From assembly GCA_024643725.1 (NCBI GenBank), contig JAHEMJ010000014.1:445766-509765 (forward strand): a DNA stretch of 64,000 bases. Direction: 5' to 3'. This DNA is from Crocinitomicaceae bacterium (GTDB lineage Bacteria; Bacteroidota; Bacteroidia; Flavobacteriales_D; Crocinitomicaceae). Position 1 is the stretch's first letter. Every line of letters begins with the position of its first letter. Of the stretch, positions 1 to 8,844 are shown one piece after another. Position numbers and translations under genes: made by a program. Below the pieces are notes generated by a model that saw only the letters and a list, made by a program, of their open reading frames with translations, was not told where the DNA came from and ran no database searches.

Positions 1-582
1 TTGGTAAAACAATAAGCCGATTTCATGCCAATCGTGTTCAGGCAAATAAAGCATGATAGGAAATGACTTATCTGTTGGAATGACCTGTTTGTCAATCTCT
101 GAAATGATTTTTTGACGGATTAAATTGGAAATGAAATGCTCTTGTGCAGCGCTAATACTGTTCACAAGCCACATCACCCCAATTCGATCTAAAAAGGGGA
201 TGAGGTCTTCACTAAATGTCCTAGCCAACCCTTTTTCATCAATTAGTACTTGCAGTGTTTCTGTGAACAAGGTTTCATCCGAATGCAATAATGCAAGAAT
301 GAGCTTTTCTTCCGTGAAATCTACCGTTCGTTGCATTTTGATGTCCCAAACCATTTGATGAATTTCTTGCTCACTCAATTCAGCAATTTTTGAGATTTTG
401 TGTCCGTTTTTATTCAGCAAACTGATGTTCAGTAAGTAGGATAAATCCTGATCTGTGTATGTGCGAATTTGAGTATCCGTGCGCTCGGGAATAAGGATTC
501 CATAGCGTTTTTCCCATATGCGAATGGTATGCGCTTTTATCCCAGTGAGGATTTCAATATCTTTAATCTTGTAGTCTGCCAT
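1..582 (-). CDS. MerR-family regulator with B12-binding-type sensory region (partial, runs off left edge)
   Basis: The reverse strand is open for 194 codons from the ATG at 582 to the window edge. The N-terminus is a MerR winged helix (residues about 1-70) with the core TIRIWEKRYGIL, the usual MerR recognition segment. The following helical region contains ISAAQEHF and later LPEHDWHEIGLL, which match the helical and Rossmann parts of the cobalamin-binding module in CarH/LitR-type regulators. Such proteins repress target genes in the dark or with B12 and often control carotenoid genes; that role is inferred from the family. The C-terminus, including any B12-ligating histidine, lies outside the window. 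The gene is divergent from engB, with an 84-base gap that carries a palindrome. Confidence 0.85.
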   Translation of the reverse strand, partial: MADYKIKDIEILTGIKAHTIRIWEKRYGILIPERTDTQIRTYTDQDLSYLLNISLLNKNGHKISKIAELSEQEIHQMVWDIKMQRTVDFTEEKLILALLHSDETLFTETLQVLIDEKGLARTFSEDLIPFLDRIGVMWLVNSISAAQEHFISNLIRQKIISEIDKQVIPTDKSFPIMLYLPEHDWHEIGLLFYQ

Positions 583-617
583 GTCTTGGTTCGGTTACTA
601 CTAACACATATAGACAA

Positions 618-631
618 ACTTTGTTCAAAGT
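618..631. promoter_or_regulatory. Perfect inverted repeat between merR-type gene and engB
   Basis: ACTTTG-TT-CAAAGT is a perfect 6-bp dyad with a two-base centre, placed 36 bases upstream of the regulator's start codon. MerR-type proteins bind dyads in their own promoter regions, so this is a candidate operator. The assignment is inference; nothing in the sequence proves binding. Confidence 0.4.
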
Positions 632-654
632 ACTTAAAAATATTTTTATTCAAG

Positions 655-662
655 TACCTTTG
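655..662 (+). promoter_or_regulatory. -7 element TACCTTTG for engB
   Basis: Matches the Bacteroidota -7 consensus TAnnTTTG and ends only four bases before the engB ATG at 667. Transcription would therefore begin at or next to the start codon, giving a leaderless mRNA. No good -33 element at standard spacing was seen. Confidence 0.5.
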
Positions 663-666
663 TCCC

Positions 667-1257
667 ATGATTATTAAAGAAGCTACATTCCTAATTTCCA
701 ATACGGAAATTTCCAAATGCCCTACGGATGGGAAACCTGAATTTGCATTCATTGGACGATCGAACGTTGGAAAATCTTCCTTAATCAACATGCTAACTGG
801 CAAAAAGAACCTAGCTAAAACCTCGTCCACACCTGGAAAAACCCAGTTAATCAACCACTTTGTGATCAATGACAAATGGTACTTGGTCGATTTACCAGGA
901 TACGGATACGCGAAAGTGTCCAAAAGCAAACGAAATAATTGGGAGAAATTCATTTCCGATTACCTAACCAAGCGAAAAGAATTGGAGAATATTTTTGTCC
1001 TACTTGACGCAAGACTAGAACCACAAAAAATTGATCTAGAATTCATGAATTGGTGTGGTGAGAAAAACCTTCCTTTTTCCATGGTCTTTACAAAAATCGA
1101 TAAACTGTCTAGTACAGCACTTCAAAAGAATTTAGCTAAGTACAAAAAAGAAATGCTCAAATATTGGGAAGAACTTCCTCCAGTTTTCACCACCTCTGCT
1201 ACATCTGGATTCGGAAAAGAACCGATTTTAAATTACATTGGTCAAATCTTAGCCTAA
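667..1257 (+). CDS. engB: Ribosome biogenesis GTP-binding protein EngB (YihA/YsxC)
   Basis: A 196-residue TRAFAC GTPase needed for assembly of the large ribosomal subunit. The G-motifs are in order: P-loop GRSNVGKS (30-37), DLPG (75-78), TKID (142-145) and a SAT-type G5 near residue 174. Length is normal for the family. The open frame extends upstream to 469, but that extension reads antisense to the MerR gene and is not EngB-like, so the ATG at 667 is chosen; the -7 element just before it agrees. The gene meets the next gene tail to tail with no spacer. Confidence 0.95.
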   Translation: MIIKEATFLISNTEISKCPTDGKPEFAFIGRSNVGKSSLINMLTGKKNLAKTSSTPGKTQLINHFVINDKWYLVDLPGYGYAKVSKSKRNNWEKFISDYLTKRKELENIFVLLDARLEPQKIDLEFMNWCGEKNLPFSMVFTKIDKLSSTALQKNLAKYKKEMLKYWEELPPVFTTSATSGFGKEPILNYIGQILA

Positions 1258-2163
1258 CTAGTCAACCTTCATAAGTTTAGCAAAGCGCTTTTGGGTTGAA
1301 TTGTCCAGCTCGAATATATAATTGCCTGGACTTAAGTTGTCTAATGGAATGGATTCCATTACAGATCCTGTTTGTTGTAGGGCGCCATCCAAAGAATAGA
1401 TGTTGTAGTGGGTAAATGCTTTTGTATATTCAACGGGAATATGAATTTCATTTCCAACTGGATTTGGATAAGTCGTGAAGCTTGAAGTGGTTTCTACTTC
1501 TTCAATTCCGACAATGTAATCACATGCTTCAGAAAAATGCGGGGCATAACTTGCAAAATTGTTGTGAGAATAACATCGAAATGGCCCTCCTTCATTTCCA
1601 TCTACCATCCCGTCAAATTGATCATAGGGTAGAAAATACGATCCAATAAATCCAATATTTTCCACGATGGTATCTTGAACGCCCAACGAACTTAAATCTG
1701 GTTGGCAAAAATCGACGACAACATATTTTCTAGTTTCATTGTTGATGGTTTTGTTTCCTGTTGCCAAGACTTTTAATCGACTATTTTCTGGACAAACACT
1801 CGTAAAAGGCTGCTTCGCCATGCGCCAGTGATCTCCGAGTTGCGCATGAAAATAGTAAAGCGTATCCCATTGATTTTGATAACGTAAATAAACCACCCCA
1901 TTATTTTCGTATGTATATTCTTTTCCGATGGGATTAGAAATAACGTTCATGCTCCAATCCATTCCATGGAAAGTTTTACTGAGAATTTTCGACGCCTGAC
2001 CATCAATGATCGTATCACCGCTGTAAGCAACATCGACATAGCCCGGAAAAAAACCATAATAACTATACGTCCAATTTGCTCCAGTTGGAGACCAATTTTG
2101 TGCGTTAAGTGATAGTGAGAAAAGCGCTAACAGATTGAACAACCATTTTTTCATACGGCTCAT
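1258..2163 (-). CDS. Secreted protein with T9SS type A C-terminal sorting domain
   Basis: A 301-residue protein of unknown function. It starts with a signal peptide ending around LSLNAQ. The middle has no recognised domain, is rich in aromatic residues and has several cysteines. The last ~75 residues form a type A sorting domain: TYPNPVGNEIHI, then a GNYIFEL strand and a basic FAKLMKVD tail, which sends the protein through the type IX secretion system and is normally cleaved. An alternative ATG nine bases downstream (2154) would begin directly at MKKW. It is a single gene between engB and yebC. Confidence 0.85.
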   Translation of the reverse strand: MSRMKKWLFNLLALFSLSLNAQNWSPTGANWTYSYYGFFPGYVDVAYSGDTIIDGQASKILSKTFHGMDWSMNVISNPIGKEYTYENNGVVYLRYQNQWDTLYYFHAQLGDHWRMAKQPFTSVCPENSRLKVLATGNKTINNETRKYVVVDFCQPDLSSLGVQDTIVENIGFIGSYFLPYDQFDGMVDGNEGGPFRCYSHNNFASYAPHFSEACDYIVGIEEVETTSSFTTYPNPVGNEIHIPVEYTKAFTHYNIYSLDGALQQTGSVMESIPLDNLSPGNYIFELDNSTQKRFAKLMKVD

Positions 2164-2247
2164 TTTGTTTTGTCAAGTTAAAAGTACCACTATTTTCCAA
2201 CACTTCAAAAAACCTTTGTTTATGGAATAAAACTCCATGCACGACAC

Positions 2248-2278
2248 TTGAAAATTCCTTCTGAATTCCCTATTTTTG
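2248..2278 (+). promoter_or_regulatory. Promoter for yebC (TTG - N20 - TATTTTTG)
   Basis: A TTG at 2248-2250 and a TAnnTTTG match at 2271-2278 lie 20 bases apart, the spacing expected for the primary Bacteroidota sigma factor. The -7 element ends 17 bases before the yebC ATG at 2296. Confidence 0.6.
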
Positions 2279-2295
2279 CCTAAATTATTGAAATT

Positions 2296-3006
2296 ATGGG
2301 AAGAGCCTTTGAATACCGCCGAGCAGCAAAAGAAAAACGTTGGGACAAAATGTCTAAAATGTTCCCGAAATTGGGGAAAGCCATCACCATGGCAGCCAAA
2401 GAAGGGGGAATGGATCCAGCGACCAATGCAAAATTGAGAACTGCCATTCAAAATGCGAAGTCGGAAAATATGCCAAAGGATAACATTGAGTCGGCAATTA
2501 AACGTGCTGCTCAAAAGGACATCGCTTCATTTACCGAAGTAAACTACGAAGGAAAAGGTCCTCATGGGGTATTAGTTTATGTGGAATGTGCAACCGACAA
2601 TCCAACTCGTACAGTAGCCAATGTTAAATCGTATTTCAATAAAGCGGGTGGAATGGTTGTTCCAAATGGATCAATGGAATTCATGTTTGCTCGCAAAAGT
2701 GTTTTTGAAATTTTAAAAACGCCTGAAATGGATCCTGAAATGCTAGAATTGGAATTGATTGATGCTGGTTGTGAAGAAATCGACGTAGAGGATGAGTTAA
2801 TCATCGTTTACGGAGATTATACTTCTTTCGGTACGATCGCCAAAGCATTGGAGGACATGCAAATTGAGGTACAAAAATCAAGTTTGAAGCGCCTTGCGAC
2901 AACGCCAGTTGAATTTACGGAAGAACAATTGACGGATATTGAAAAAATGTTAGACAAGATTGAAGACGACGACGACATTCAACAAGTCTTTACAAATATC
3001 GCCTAA
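2296..3006 (+). CDS. YebC/PmpR family translation/regulatory protein
   Basis: 236 residues, the family's usual length. The N-terminus [15 protein letters not shown] and the segment NIESAIKRA are typical of the bacteroidete YebC branch. Members were first described as DNA-binding regulators and were later linked to relief of ribosome stalling; which role applies here cannot be read from sequence. The C-terminus is acidic (IEDDDD). It is preceded by a clear promoter and followed 47 bases later by the porW operon on the same strand. Confidence 0.93.
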   Translation: MGRAFEYRRAAKEKRWDKMSKMFPKLGKAITMAAKEGGMDPATNAKLRTAIQNAKSENMPKDNIESAIKRAAQKDIASFTEVNYEGKGPHGVLVYVECATDNPTRTVANVKSYFNKAGGMVVPNGSMEFMFARKSVFEILKTPEMDPEMLELELIDAGCEEIDVEDELIIVYGDYTSFGTIAKALEDMQIEVQKSSLKRLATTPVEFTEEQLTDIEKMLDKIEDDDDIQQVFTNIA

Positions 3007-3053
3007 CACAATAAATCCGCTGGATTTTAGTTATATTCGTTTGATTCTACATT

Positions 3054-5687
3054 ATGTTCAACTTTTACACGCGTATTTTTTATCCGTTCTTGACAATTTG
3101 TCTCTTGGCAGCTTGTTCAACCGAAAGCAATACGTTTGTCAATCGAACTTATCATTACACAACCGCTCGTTTTAATGGACATTTCAATGCGCAAGAACTC
3201 CTAAGAGTTTCGTTGAAAACCTATTACGGCAGTCGAAAAGATGATTTTTACGGCATTCTACCCGTGAATCCACTTCCGAATGAACTAGAAGTCAAAGGAA
3301 TGTATCCCGCCATCGACACGGCGGTTTCGAAATGCACAAAAGTGATTTTAAATCATAGCATGCCGAGTGCGGAAAACATGTTTTATAAACAAGCGGAGTA
3401 TAATACTTGGATGGACGAAACATGGTTGACGGTCGGACAAGCATTATTCTACAGAAGAGATTACGACCGAGCACTCAGTAATTTTCAGTTCATTAAACGC
3501 TTCTTTGCAAAAGATCCATCCACTTACGCAGCTGAACTATGGATCGCTAAAATTTACATCGAACAACGAAAATTTGCGGATGCAAAGTTAATCCTAGATG
3601 GACTAAATGAAGTTGCGCAAGAACAAAAAAAGAAAAGCGTTAAGGATTATATTCCATTCCTAAAGAAAAAAGAAAAAAGTGATGTTCCAATTATGAAAAC
3701 GGAACTTCAATACGATATTCATAAAACCTATGCGGATTTATCCATCAAAAGAAAGGATTATGAAGAGGGGATAAATGGACTCGTTTTAGCCATTGAAAAA
3801 TGTAAGAATGGAAAAGAAAAAGCACGCTTGAGTTATATTTTAGCACAACTGTATCAGCAAGCAAATCAATTGCCTGAAGCAGAAAAGTACTTTTCAAAAG
3901 CCATGAAAGCGGCGGCTCCCTTTGACATTGCTTTTAATGCACGCTTGAATCGTGCCGTTGTAGGAGGGGGAGATAAATTGGCAAAGGACTTACAACGCAT
4001 GTTAAAGGATGCTAAAAATGCCGGATTTAAAGACCAGGTTTATTATGCCATGGCCATGGTGGAGTTGAACCGCAATCAAAAGGCAAAAGCCAAATCCTAT
4101 TTAACAGAATCGGCTTTCTATTCAACGACAAACAAACGACAAAAAGCAATGTCCTATGAGAAACTTGGTGATCTTTCTTTCGCCACCAAGGACTATGTCG
4201 CAGCGCAAAAATATTACGATTCGTGTACACGATTTATCAATGATGACTATCCAAATGGAGATATTGTCAAAAATAAAGCAACGAAGTTGGCAGATCTTGT
4301 AAAGGCAATAGAGACAGCAAATTTTGAGGATTCTGTTCAACGAATTGCGAAATTAAGCGAGAAAGACCGAGAAGATTTTTTAAAGGAGACGCTGAAAGAA
4401 ATGAAGCGTGAACAACAGCGCCGTAAAGAACAGGAAGCAGCGAAATTGTTGGCCCTACAACAAAATCAGCCTAATACAGGCGCCGTTAACAATTCAAATA
4501 AGTTCATTTTTAATAATCCTAAGTTGCGTGAGGACGGTTACAACGAATTCCGTAAAATGTGGGGACAAAGAGAAAATGAAGATGATTGGAGAAGAAGCGA
4601 GAAAATCGTTTTAAACACGGCAGCGAATGCGACCAGTAAAACCGATTCTTCTGCAACTCAGGCGCAAAATACGGGCGCAAAGGATTCTTTGACCATCGAT
4701 GAGCTTAGAAAGAATTTACCGTTAAGTGACACTGCTTTCGCCCAATCTCAAGAGCGCTTGTTAGAAGCAAGATACACAGCGGGTGTTTTGTACAAAGAAG
4801 TACTTGGAGAAACGGAATTGGCGGCAGCACAGTTTCAGGCTATTCTTGATATGAATCAAACCAATCTGACAGATTTATCTGCAGCCTTTCAGTTGTATAA
4901 ATTAAATGAAGGAAATGAGCAGGCGGAAACGTACAAAAAGTACATTTTAAAGAAGTATCCGAATTCTGATGCAGCGAATTTCTTCCGTGACCCAGACTTT
5001 TATGTGAAACAAAAGGAAAGTGCACTGAAAGATCAACAAACGTATTTGAAAGTGCTGGAGAAATATAACCAGGAAAGTTATACTCAGGTATTGACAGAAA
5101 CGCAAGCAATAGTCGATAATGATTTATCCAATGCCTATCGTGCCGAATATATGTTATTGAATGCATTAGCATTTGGTCAATTAAATGAGGACAAACAACT
5201 GTTAGTTCCAAAGTTGACGAGAATCATCGAGGAGAAACCAAAATCGGATCAAGCAACACGTGCAAAAGAAATGCTTGCCGTGATCAAAAACGGTTATTCG
5301 AAATCCGTACCAGCGAATTTTGAGAAAAAATCCATCTTCGTTGATGTCCCTAACGCTGTTCAATACGTAATTGTCCTTTTGGATGATGATGAAGACATTG
5401 AAGAAGCGCGAAATGCAGTTGCGGATTTCTCGAACAAAGGATTTAAGTTGGCGAAAGTGAAAGTTTCACAAAAAATGACCTTAACTGAAAAGAACTTTGT
5501 CTTGGTGCAAGAATTCCAATCTGCGAAAATTGCTGGTGAATATATCAATGCCTACAAGGCTGGATTTGAGTACTTGGATGACTTCCAAAACAATAAAATT
5601 TATATAATTAATCAAGAAAATTTGAAAAAGTTAATAGAAACGTCGAAATTTGATGAATATAAAGTTTTTTACGACGATAATTATTAG
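3054..5687 (+). CDS. porW: T9SS/gliding motility lipoprotein PorW/SprE family
   Basis: 877 residues with a lipoprotein signal (lipobox LAAC, Cys21) followed by a long helical region rich in tetratricopeptide-type repeats. The N-terminal YHYTTARFNGHFNAQELLR is typical of PorW/SprE, the periplasmic lipoprotein that links parts of the type IX secretion machinery. A charged KREQQRRKEQEAAK segment near residue 450 looks like a coiled coil. The C-terminus (about 755-877) resembles a small globular domain found at the end of SprE proteins. It heads an operon with a bactofilin six bases downstream. The many T9SS cargo genes in the window fit this role. Confidence 0.88.
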   Translation: MFNFYTRIFYPFLTICLLAACSTESNTFVNRTYHYTTARFNGHFNAQELLRVSLKTYYGSRKDDFYGILPVNPLPNELEVKGMYPAIDTAVSKCTKVILNHSMPSAENMFYKQAEYNTWMDETWLTVGQALFYRRDYDRALSNFQFIKRFFAKDPSTYAAELWIAKIYIEQRKFADAKLILDGLNEVAQEQKKKSVKDYIPFLKKKEKSDVPIMKTELQYDIHKTYADLSIKRKDYEEGINGLVLAIEKCKNGKEKARLSYILAQLYQQANQLPEAEKYFSKAMKAAAPFDIAFNARLNRAVVGGGDKLAKDLQRMLKDAKNAGFKDQVYYAMAMVELNRNQKAKAKSYLTESAFYSTTNKRQKAMSYEKLGDLSFATKDYVAAQKYYDSCTRFINDDYPNGDIVKNKATKLADLVKAIETANFEDSVQRIAKLSEKDREDFLKETLKEMKREQQRRKEQEAAKLLALQQNQPNTGAVNNSNKFIFNNPKLREDGYNEFRKMWGQRENEDDWRRSEKIVLNTAANATSKTDSSATQAQNTGAKDSLTIDELRKNLPLSDTAFAQSQERLLEARYTAGVLYKEVLGETELAAAQFQAILDMNQTNLTDLSAAFQLYKLNEGNEQAETYKKYILKKYPNSDAANFFRDPDFYVKQKESALKDQQTYLKVLEKYNQESYTQVLTETQAIVDNDLSNAYRAEYMLLNALAFGQLNEDKQLLVPKLTRIIEEKPKSDQATRAKEMLAVIKNGYSKSVPANFEKKSIFVDVPNAVQYVIVLLDDDEDIEEARNAVADFSNKGFKLAKVKVSQKMTLTEKNFVLVQEFQSAKIAGEYINAYKAGFEYLDDFQNNKIYIINQENLKKLIETSKFDEYKVFYDDNY

Positions 5688-5693
5688 CCCGCT

Positions 5694-6101
5694 ATGTTAA
5701 GAAAAGAGTTATTTGGTGGAAATGCAACACACGATCAGAGTGATCGTTTAAATAAAATTTTATCCGGAACGGAAATTACCGGTGATATTGTTTCTGACTC
5801 AAATTTATTGATTGAAGGAGAAATCATTGGAAACGTCTCTTGCTCTGGAAAAGTGTTCATTGGAACTTCAGGTAAAATCAAAGGAAACCTTGTTTGTGTA
5901 AATGCGGAAGTGGATGGAGCAATGGATGGTGAATTAACCATTGAGAATTTATTGGTCCTTCGTTCTACTGCACGCATCAAAGGTGACATTCAAACCCTGA
6001 AATTAAACATCGAAGAGGGCGCTTACTTTGAAGGTGCTTGTGTCATGAAATCACCTGTTTCAAATACAAGCGTGAAATCAGATTTTGACTTCGATGAATA
6101 A
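5694..6101 (+). CDS. Bactofilin-family polymer-forming protein
   Basis: 135 residues with the regular hydrophobic/glycine spacing of a bactofilin right-handed beta-helix (GTEITGDIVSDSNLLIEGEI, then GNVSC, GKIKGNL, ARIKGDI). Bactofilins polymerise without nucleotide into cytoskeletal filaments that often scaffold cell-wall enzymes or membrane machines. It lies between porW (6-base gap) and atpZ (8-base overlap), so it is probably cotranscribed with both. No transmembrane segment is visible. Confidence 0.88.
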   Translation: MLRKELFGGNATHDQSDRLNKILSGTEITGDIVSDSNLLIEGEIIGNVSCSGKVFIGTSGKIKGNLVCVNAEVDGAMDGELTIENLLVLRSTARIKGDIQTLKLNIEEGAYFEGACVMKSPVSNTSVKSDFDFDE

Positions 6102-6333
6102 TCGAAAGAAAAAGCCAACCTTTTCATCTTCCCCTTATTTGCGATTAACAAGTGCCGGTCTTCAAATGGCTGGTGTCATTACCCTTTCTACGTATGGAGG
6201 GTTTTATTTGGATCAACGTTTTAAAAACGACACTCCTTGGTGCACCATATTACTCGGATTGGTGGGTGTTGGATTAGGATTGTACCTCATCATTCGAGAA
6301 GTGATGGAAATTAATAAAAACGATGAAGAGTAA
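6094..6333 (+). CDS. atpZ: AtpZ/AtpI-family F0F1 ATPase assembly protein
   Basis: 79 residues with two predicted membrane helices (about 19-37 and 49-68) separated by a YLDQRFKNDTPW loop, the typical AtpZ layout. AtpZ/AtpI proteins help assemble the c-ring of ATP synthase and may carry Mg or Ca. The ATG at 6094 overlaps the end of the bactofilin gene; an in-frame TTG at 6085 is less likely. The structural ATP synthase genes that often follow this gene in related genomes are absent here. Confidence 0.85.
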   Translation: MNNRKKKPTFSSSPYLRLTSAGLQMAGVITLSTYGGFYLDQRFKNDTPWCTILLGLVGVGLGLYLIIREVMEINKNDEE

Positions 6334-6694
6334 TCCAGCTTTTCGCTTGGCATTTCGCTACTTTTTGATTCTGGTGGGATTCTTCGCCTATTCTAAATGG
6401 AATTCGCAAGGAATAAATGCTACTCAAACTCTTTTTTGTTTGGGAATCTCAGCTTTTATCTCCTTCATTGGATTGTTGATTCTATACCTGAAAAAGAAGT
6501 CAGATCCACAGGCGGATACCTTTCGTTTACTTATTTTGATTACAGTTCAGCTACTTTCTTACTTGTCTGTTTGTTTAGCCCTGATATACACCAATCAACC
6601 GGATACATTAGCCCTTCATTTATTAGCCCTCGCGTTAAGCAACATTGTGGTACAAACTGTTTTTCTCGTGAAATCGATTAAAAGCCACGAATAA
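6323..6694 (+). CDS. Small four-helix membrane protein of the atp-leader type
   Basis: 123 residues with four predicted membrane helices (about 7-24, 34-56, 67-90 and 98-118) and no soluble domain. The start overlaps atpZ by 11 bases, which indicates coupled translation. Proteins of this size and position sit between atpZ and atpB in many flavobacterial genomes, so an AtpI-like assembly role is plausible but unproven. Its 3' end overlaps the convergent peptidase gene by 17 bases. Confidence 0.75.
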   Translation: MKSNPAFRLAFRYFLILVGFFAYSKWNSQGINATQTLFCLGISAFISFIGLLILYLKKKSDPQADTFRLLILITVQLLSYLSVCLALIYTNQPDTLALHLLALALSNIVVQTVFLVKSIKSHE

Positions 6695-7952
6695 ACGCTA
6701 GGAATAAGCGCTCAAGATCGTCAAACTTCTGAAAACTCAAGGCTTCGTAGGTATCGAAAATGTCGTGGTAGTTTTTGTTAGGTCCCATCGTGTAAATAAA
6801 AAAAGTGGGAACGCCAGCTTCGGTAAATGGATAATGGTCCGAATTTGCAGCTGGTCCACGTGGTTTAATCAATGAAACATAGTTTCCAGTCGCATTTAAT
6901 GCCAACAAACGGTCAAATGCTGGTTTGAATAATGTGGAGTTCACAACGGTGATGCCTTCTTCGCCACTTCCCATGATATCGAGGTTCAGTAGGAATTGAA
7001 TCTTGGACAATGGAACAATCGGATGTTGAACCATATAGCTAGAGCCAAGTAATCCGACTTCCTCTCCCGCAAACGCAACAAAAACAACATTGTAATCCGC
7101 TAATGGATTTTTTACAAGTTCCTCCGCTAGTGAAACCAACATGCCAACGCCACTGGCATTATCATTTCCTCCCGGAAAATAGGTGTGCTGACCCATGCGC
7201 CCCAAATGATCGTAATGTGCGGTAATGAATAAATAGGGTTTTTTCTTTGCTTGCCTCAATGCCGGAACATAACCAATGACGTTATTCGCCCTGTGCTGTG
7301 CCTGGAATTTTGTTTCAATGTGAAGAAACACTGTTGATTCCACCAACTTTCCAAAGATGGAGTCTTGTACAGAAATAAATGGATAGTTGTTTGCACTCTG
7401 ACTGACAGACCAAGTAAACTTTTCATTGGTTACTTGCATGACAGGTGCAAATTTGCTCAACTCTTGCAATCGGGATTTAATGACTTTCAAACTATCAGAG
7501 CCTATTCCAAAGGTTCGTACAGCTAGAATGACGTTCGCTGGACAAGGGTAAAACGAGGAGGTGGATTTGTAAAGTTTTTCAATATTACAGGTGATGATTC
7601 GGTACGTTTTCCCATGTTGACAGTCACTCGTTTCACAAGAGGGACCAGAATTTGGAGAGAGTAGGTAATGAACACCCGGAATCAGCGTTTCTCCATCCAT
7701 CTGCACTGTGCATGACCCTGGAAACGTTTGAACCGGAAATGAAAAGGGTTGAAAATAACTTTTTCCAATGGGTTTTAGTCCAAGCGTTTTAAATTTTTTG
7801 GCAAGAAAATCACTAGCCAAGGAATCTCCTTGGTTGACATATCCGCGTCCATGAAATTCAGGAGAGCATAACGTTGCAACGATTGTTTTTCCCGTTTCAT
7901 TTTGTGCATAAGAACAAAAATAAATCAGGAAACAAAGCAACAGATTACGCAT
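6678..7952 (-). CDS. M28-family zinc aminopeptidase, secreted
   Basis: 424 residues from the ATG at 7952, which gives a clean signal peptide (MRNLLLCFLIYFCSYAQ). All M28 metal and catalytic residues are visible: AHYDH (first His near 246), GGNDNASG (bridging Asp near 264), FAGEE (Glu base and ligand near 297-298), NLDIMG (Asp near 325) and NYHD (His near 396). These enzymes remove N-terminal amino acids in the periplasm or outside the cell. The longer frame start at 7988 would place 12 residues before the signal peptide and is rejected. The start overlaps the upstream acidic-protein gene by 8 bases. Confidence 0.92.
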   Translation of the reverse strand: MRNLLLCFLIYFCSYAQNETGKTIVATLCSPEFHGRGYVNQGDSLASDFLAKKFKTLGLKPIGKSYFQPFSFPVQTFPGSCTVQMDGETLIPGVHYLLSPNSGPSCETSDCQHGKTYRIITCNIEKLYKSTSSFYPCPANVILAVRTFGIGSDSLKVIKSRLQELSKFAPVMQVTNEKFTWSVSQSANNYPFISVQDSIFGKLVESTVFLHIETKFQAQHRANNVIGYVPALRQAKKKPYLFITAHYDHLGRMGQHTYFPGGNDNASGVGMLVSLAEELVKNPLADYNVVFVAFAGEEVGLLGSSYMVQHPIVPLSKIQFLLNLDIMGSGEEGITVVNSTLFKPAFDRLLALNATGNYVSLIKPRGPAANSDHYPFTEAGVPTFFIYTMGPNKNYHDIFDTYEALSFQKFDDLERLFLAFIRGF

Positions 7953-8844
7953 ATCTTCGGCAAATTTTAAAAATGAAATCTTCGACAATCTCAGAATCTA
8001 AATCCCATTCGTAATTGGAAGAATATTCGGTCATGATCGTTCTTGCTTCCGCCATAGAAGCACAAGCATCCAATTTTTTCGTAGCCGAAGAAAAGGCGTC
8101 ACTCGAACCATCAAATAATTCATTGATGAATTGGAGTTTTTCGTTTAAGGAAAAGGAACCGATTAACGTTTCCAAAGGAAATACGGATCGGTCAGCACGG
8201 ATGGTTTGTTCAATTTGTAAAATCCAAGCACTGTTGATGCTATCGTCTTGTGGAGCAGCTGCAGGAACATCATTTGATTCGAATGCTTCTATTGCCACTT
8301 CTTCTTCTACGATAGGAGAGGTTTCTTCGATTGCTGCTTCATTTGGAATTTCACTTTCCATCGCTTCTTCCTCTTCTTCCTCCTCTTCACTTTCTTCTGT
8401 CAAATTCTCCTCTACAATTGGGGAATGGATTTCTTCTTCCGCTATTTGGACAGGTTCTTCTTCTTCTTCTTCTTCCTCTTCCGGAAAGTCCACAAATAAA
8501 TCTGTTTCCACTGCAGCGAGGGGCGCTTCAGGTATGAAATCCATGATTATTTCGGTAGAAATCTCTTCTATCGGTTCTTCCGTTCCCATTTCGAATAAAT
8601 CGAACGATGGAGCTTCTACGGTTTCCTCCGTTGATTCTTGTTCAGTAGGCATAGCGAATGTTGGTGTTTCGACCTTTCTCGGACCTAGAACATTTGTTTC
8701 ATATATTTTATATCGCAAGATAACCAAGCGCTCATATAATTCTTTGGCATCTTCAACTAAAAGCTCCATTTCGTCTTGTGTCAAATTCCCAGCCTCTAAT
8801 TGTGCGAGTTTTTGATTCAAATTTGATAAGATAGTTGTCATCAT
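7945..8844 (-). CDS. Conserved acidic protein of unknown function
   Basis: 299 residues with two conserved-looking ends and a low-complexity middle. Residues 1-50 are helical (LNQKLAQLEAGNLTQDEMEL), about 70-190 are extremely rich in Glu with runs of EEEEE, and about 205-299 contain SFSLNEKLQFINELFDGS, a segment I associate with uncharacterised Bacteroidota proteins. No signal peptide or membrane helix, so it is probably cytoplasmic. The coding sequence includes a TTC/CTC triplet-repeat tract on the plus strand. It overlaps the M28 peptidase start by 8 bases, so the two are probably coexpressed. A second ATG lies at the next codon. Confidence 0.85.
   Translation of the reverse strand: MMTTILSNLNQKLAQLEAGNLTQDEMELLVEDAKELYERLVILRYKIYETNVLGPRKVETPTFAMPTEQESTEETVEAPSFDLFEMGTEEPIEEISTEIIMDFIPEAPLAAVETDLFVDFPEEEEEEEEEPVQIAEEEIHSPIVEENLTEESEEEEEEEEAMESEIPNEAAIEETSPIVEEEVAIEAFESNDVPAAAPQDDSINSAWILQIEQTIRADRSVFPLETLIGSFSLNEKLQFINELFDGSSDAFSSATKKLDACASMAEARTIMTEYSSNYEWDLDSEIVEDFIFKICRRYA
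8456..8482. repeat. TTC triplet-repeat tract inside the acidic-protein gene
   Basis: About seven uninterrupted TTC units followed by CTCTTCC on the plus strand encode the Glu run of the reverse-strand gene. A second TTC/CTC-rich stretch lies at 8365-8398. Unit gain or loss would change the Glu run length without shifting the frame. Confidence 0.8.

Noticed and set aside
537..953. Minus-strand frame across engB and the merR gap
   Set aside because: Antisense to the EngB G-motifs; no family resemblance.
3013..3027. AAATCC-GCT-GGATTT hairpin between yebC and porW
   Set aside because: Short AT-rich stem without a proper T-run; too weak to call.
6397..6681. Plus-strand 94-codon frame inside the four-helix gene
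   Set aside because: Shifted frame of a gene with convincing membrane helices; no independent start signal.
8015..8815. Long plus-strand frame rich in Ser, 266 codons
   Set aside because: It is the antisense of the Glu-rich gene; GAA/GAG codons on one strand give TTC/TCT on the other, which keeps the frame open. No signal or domain.
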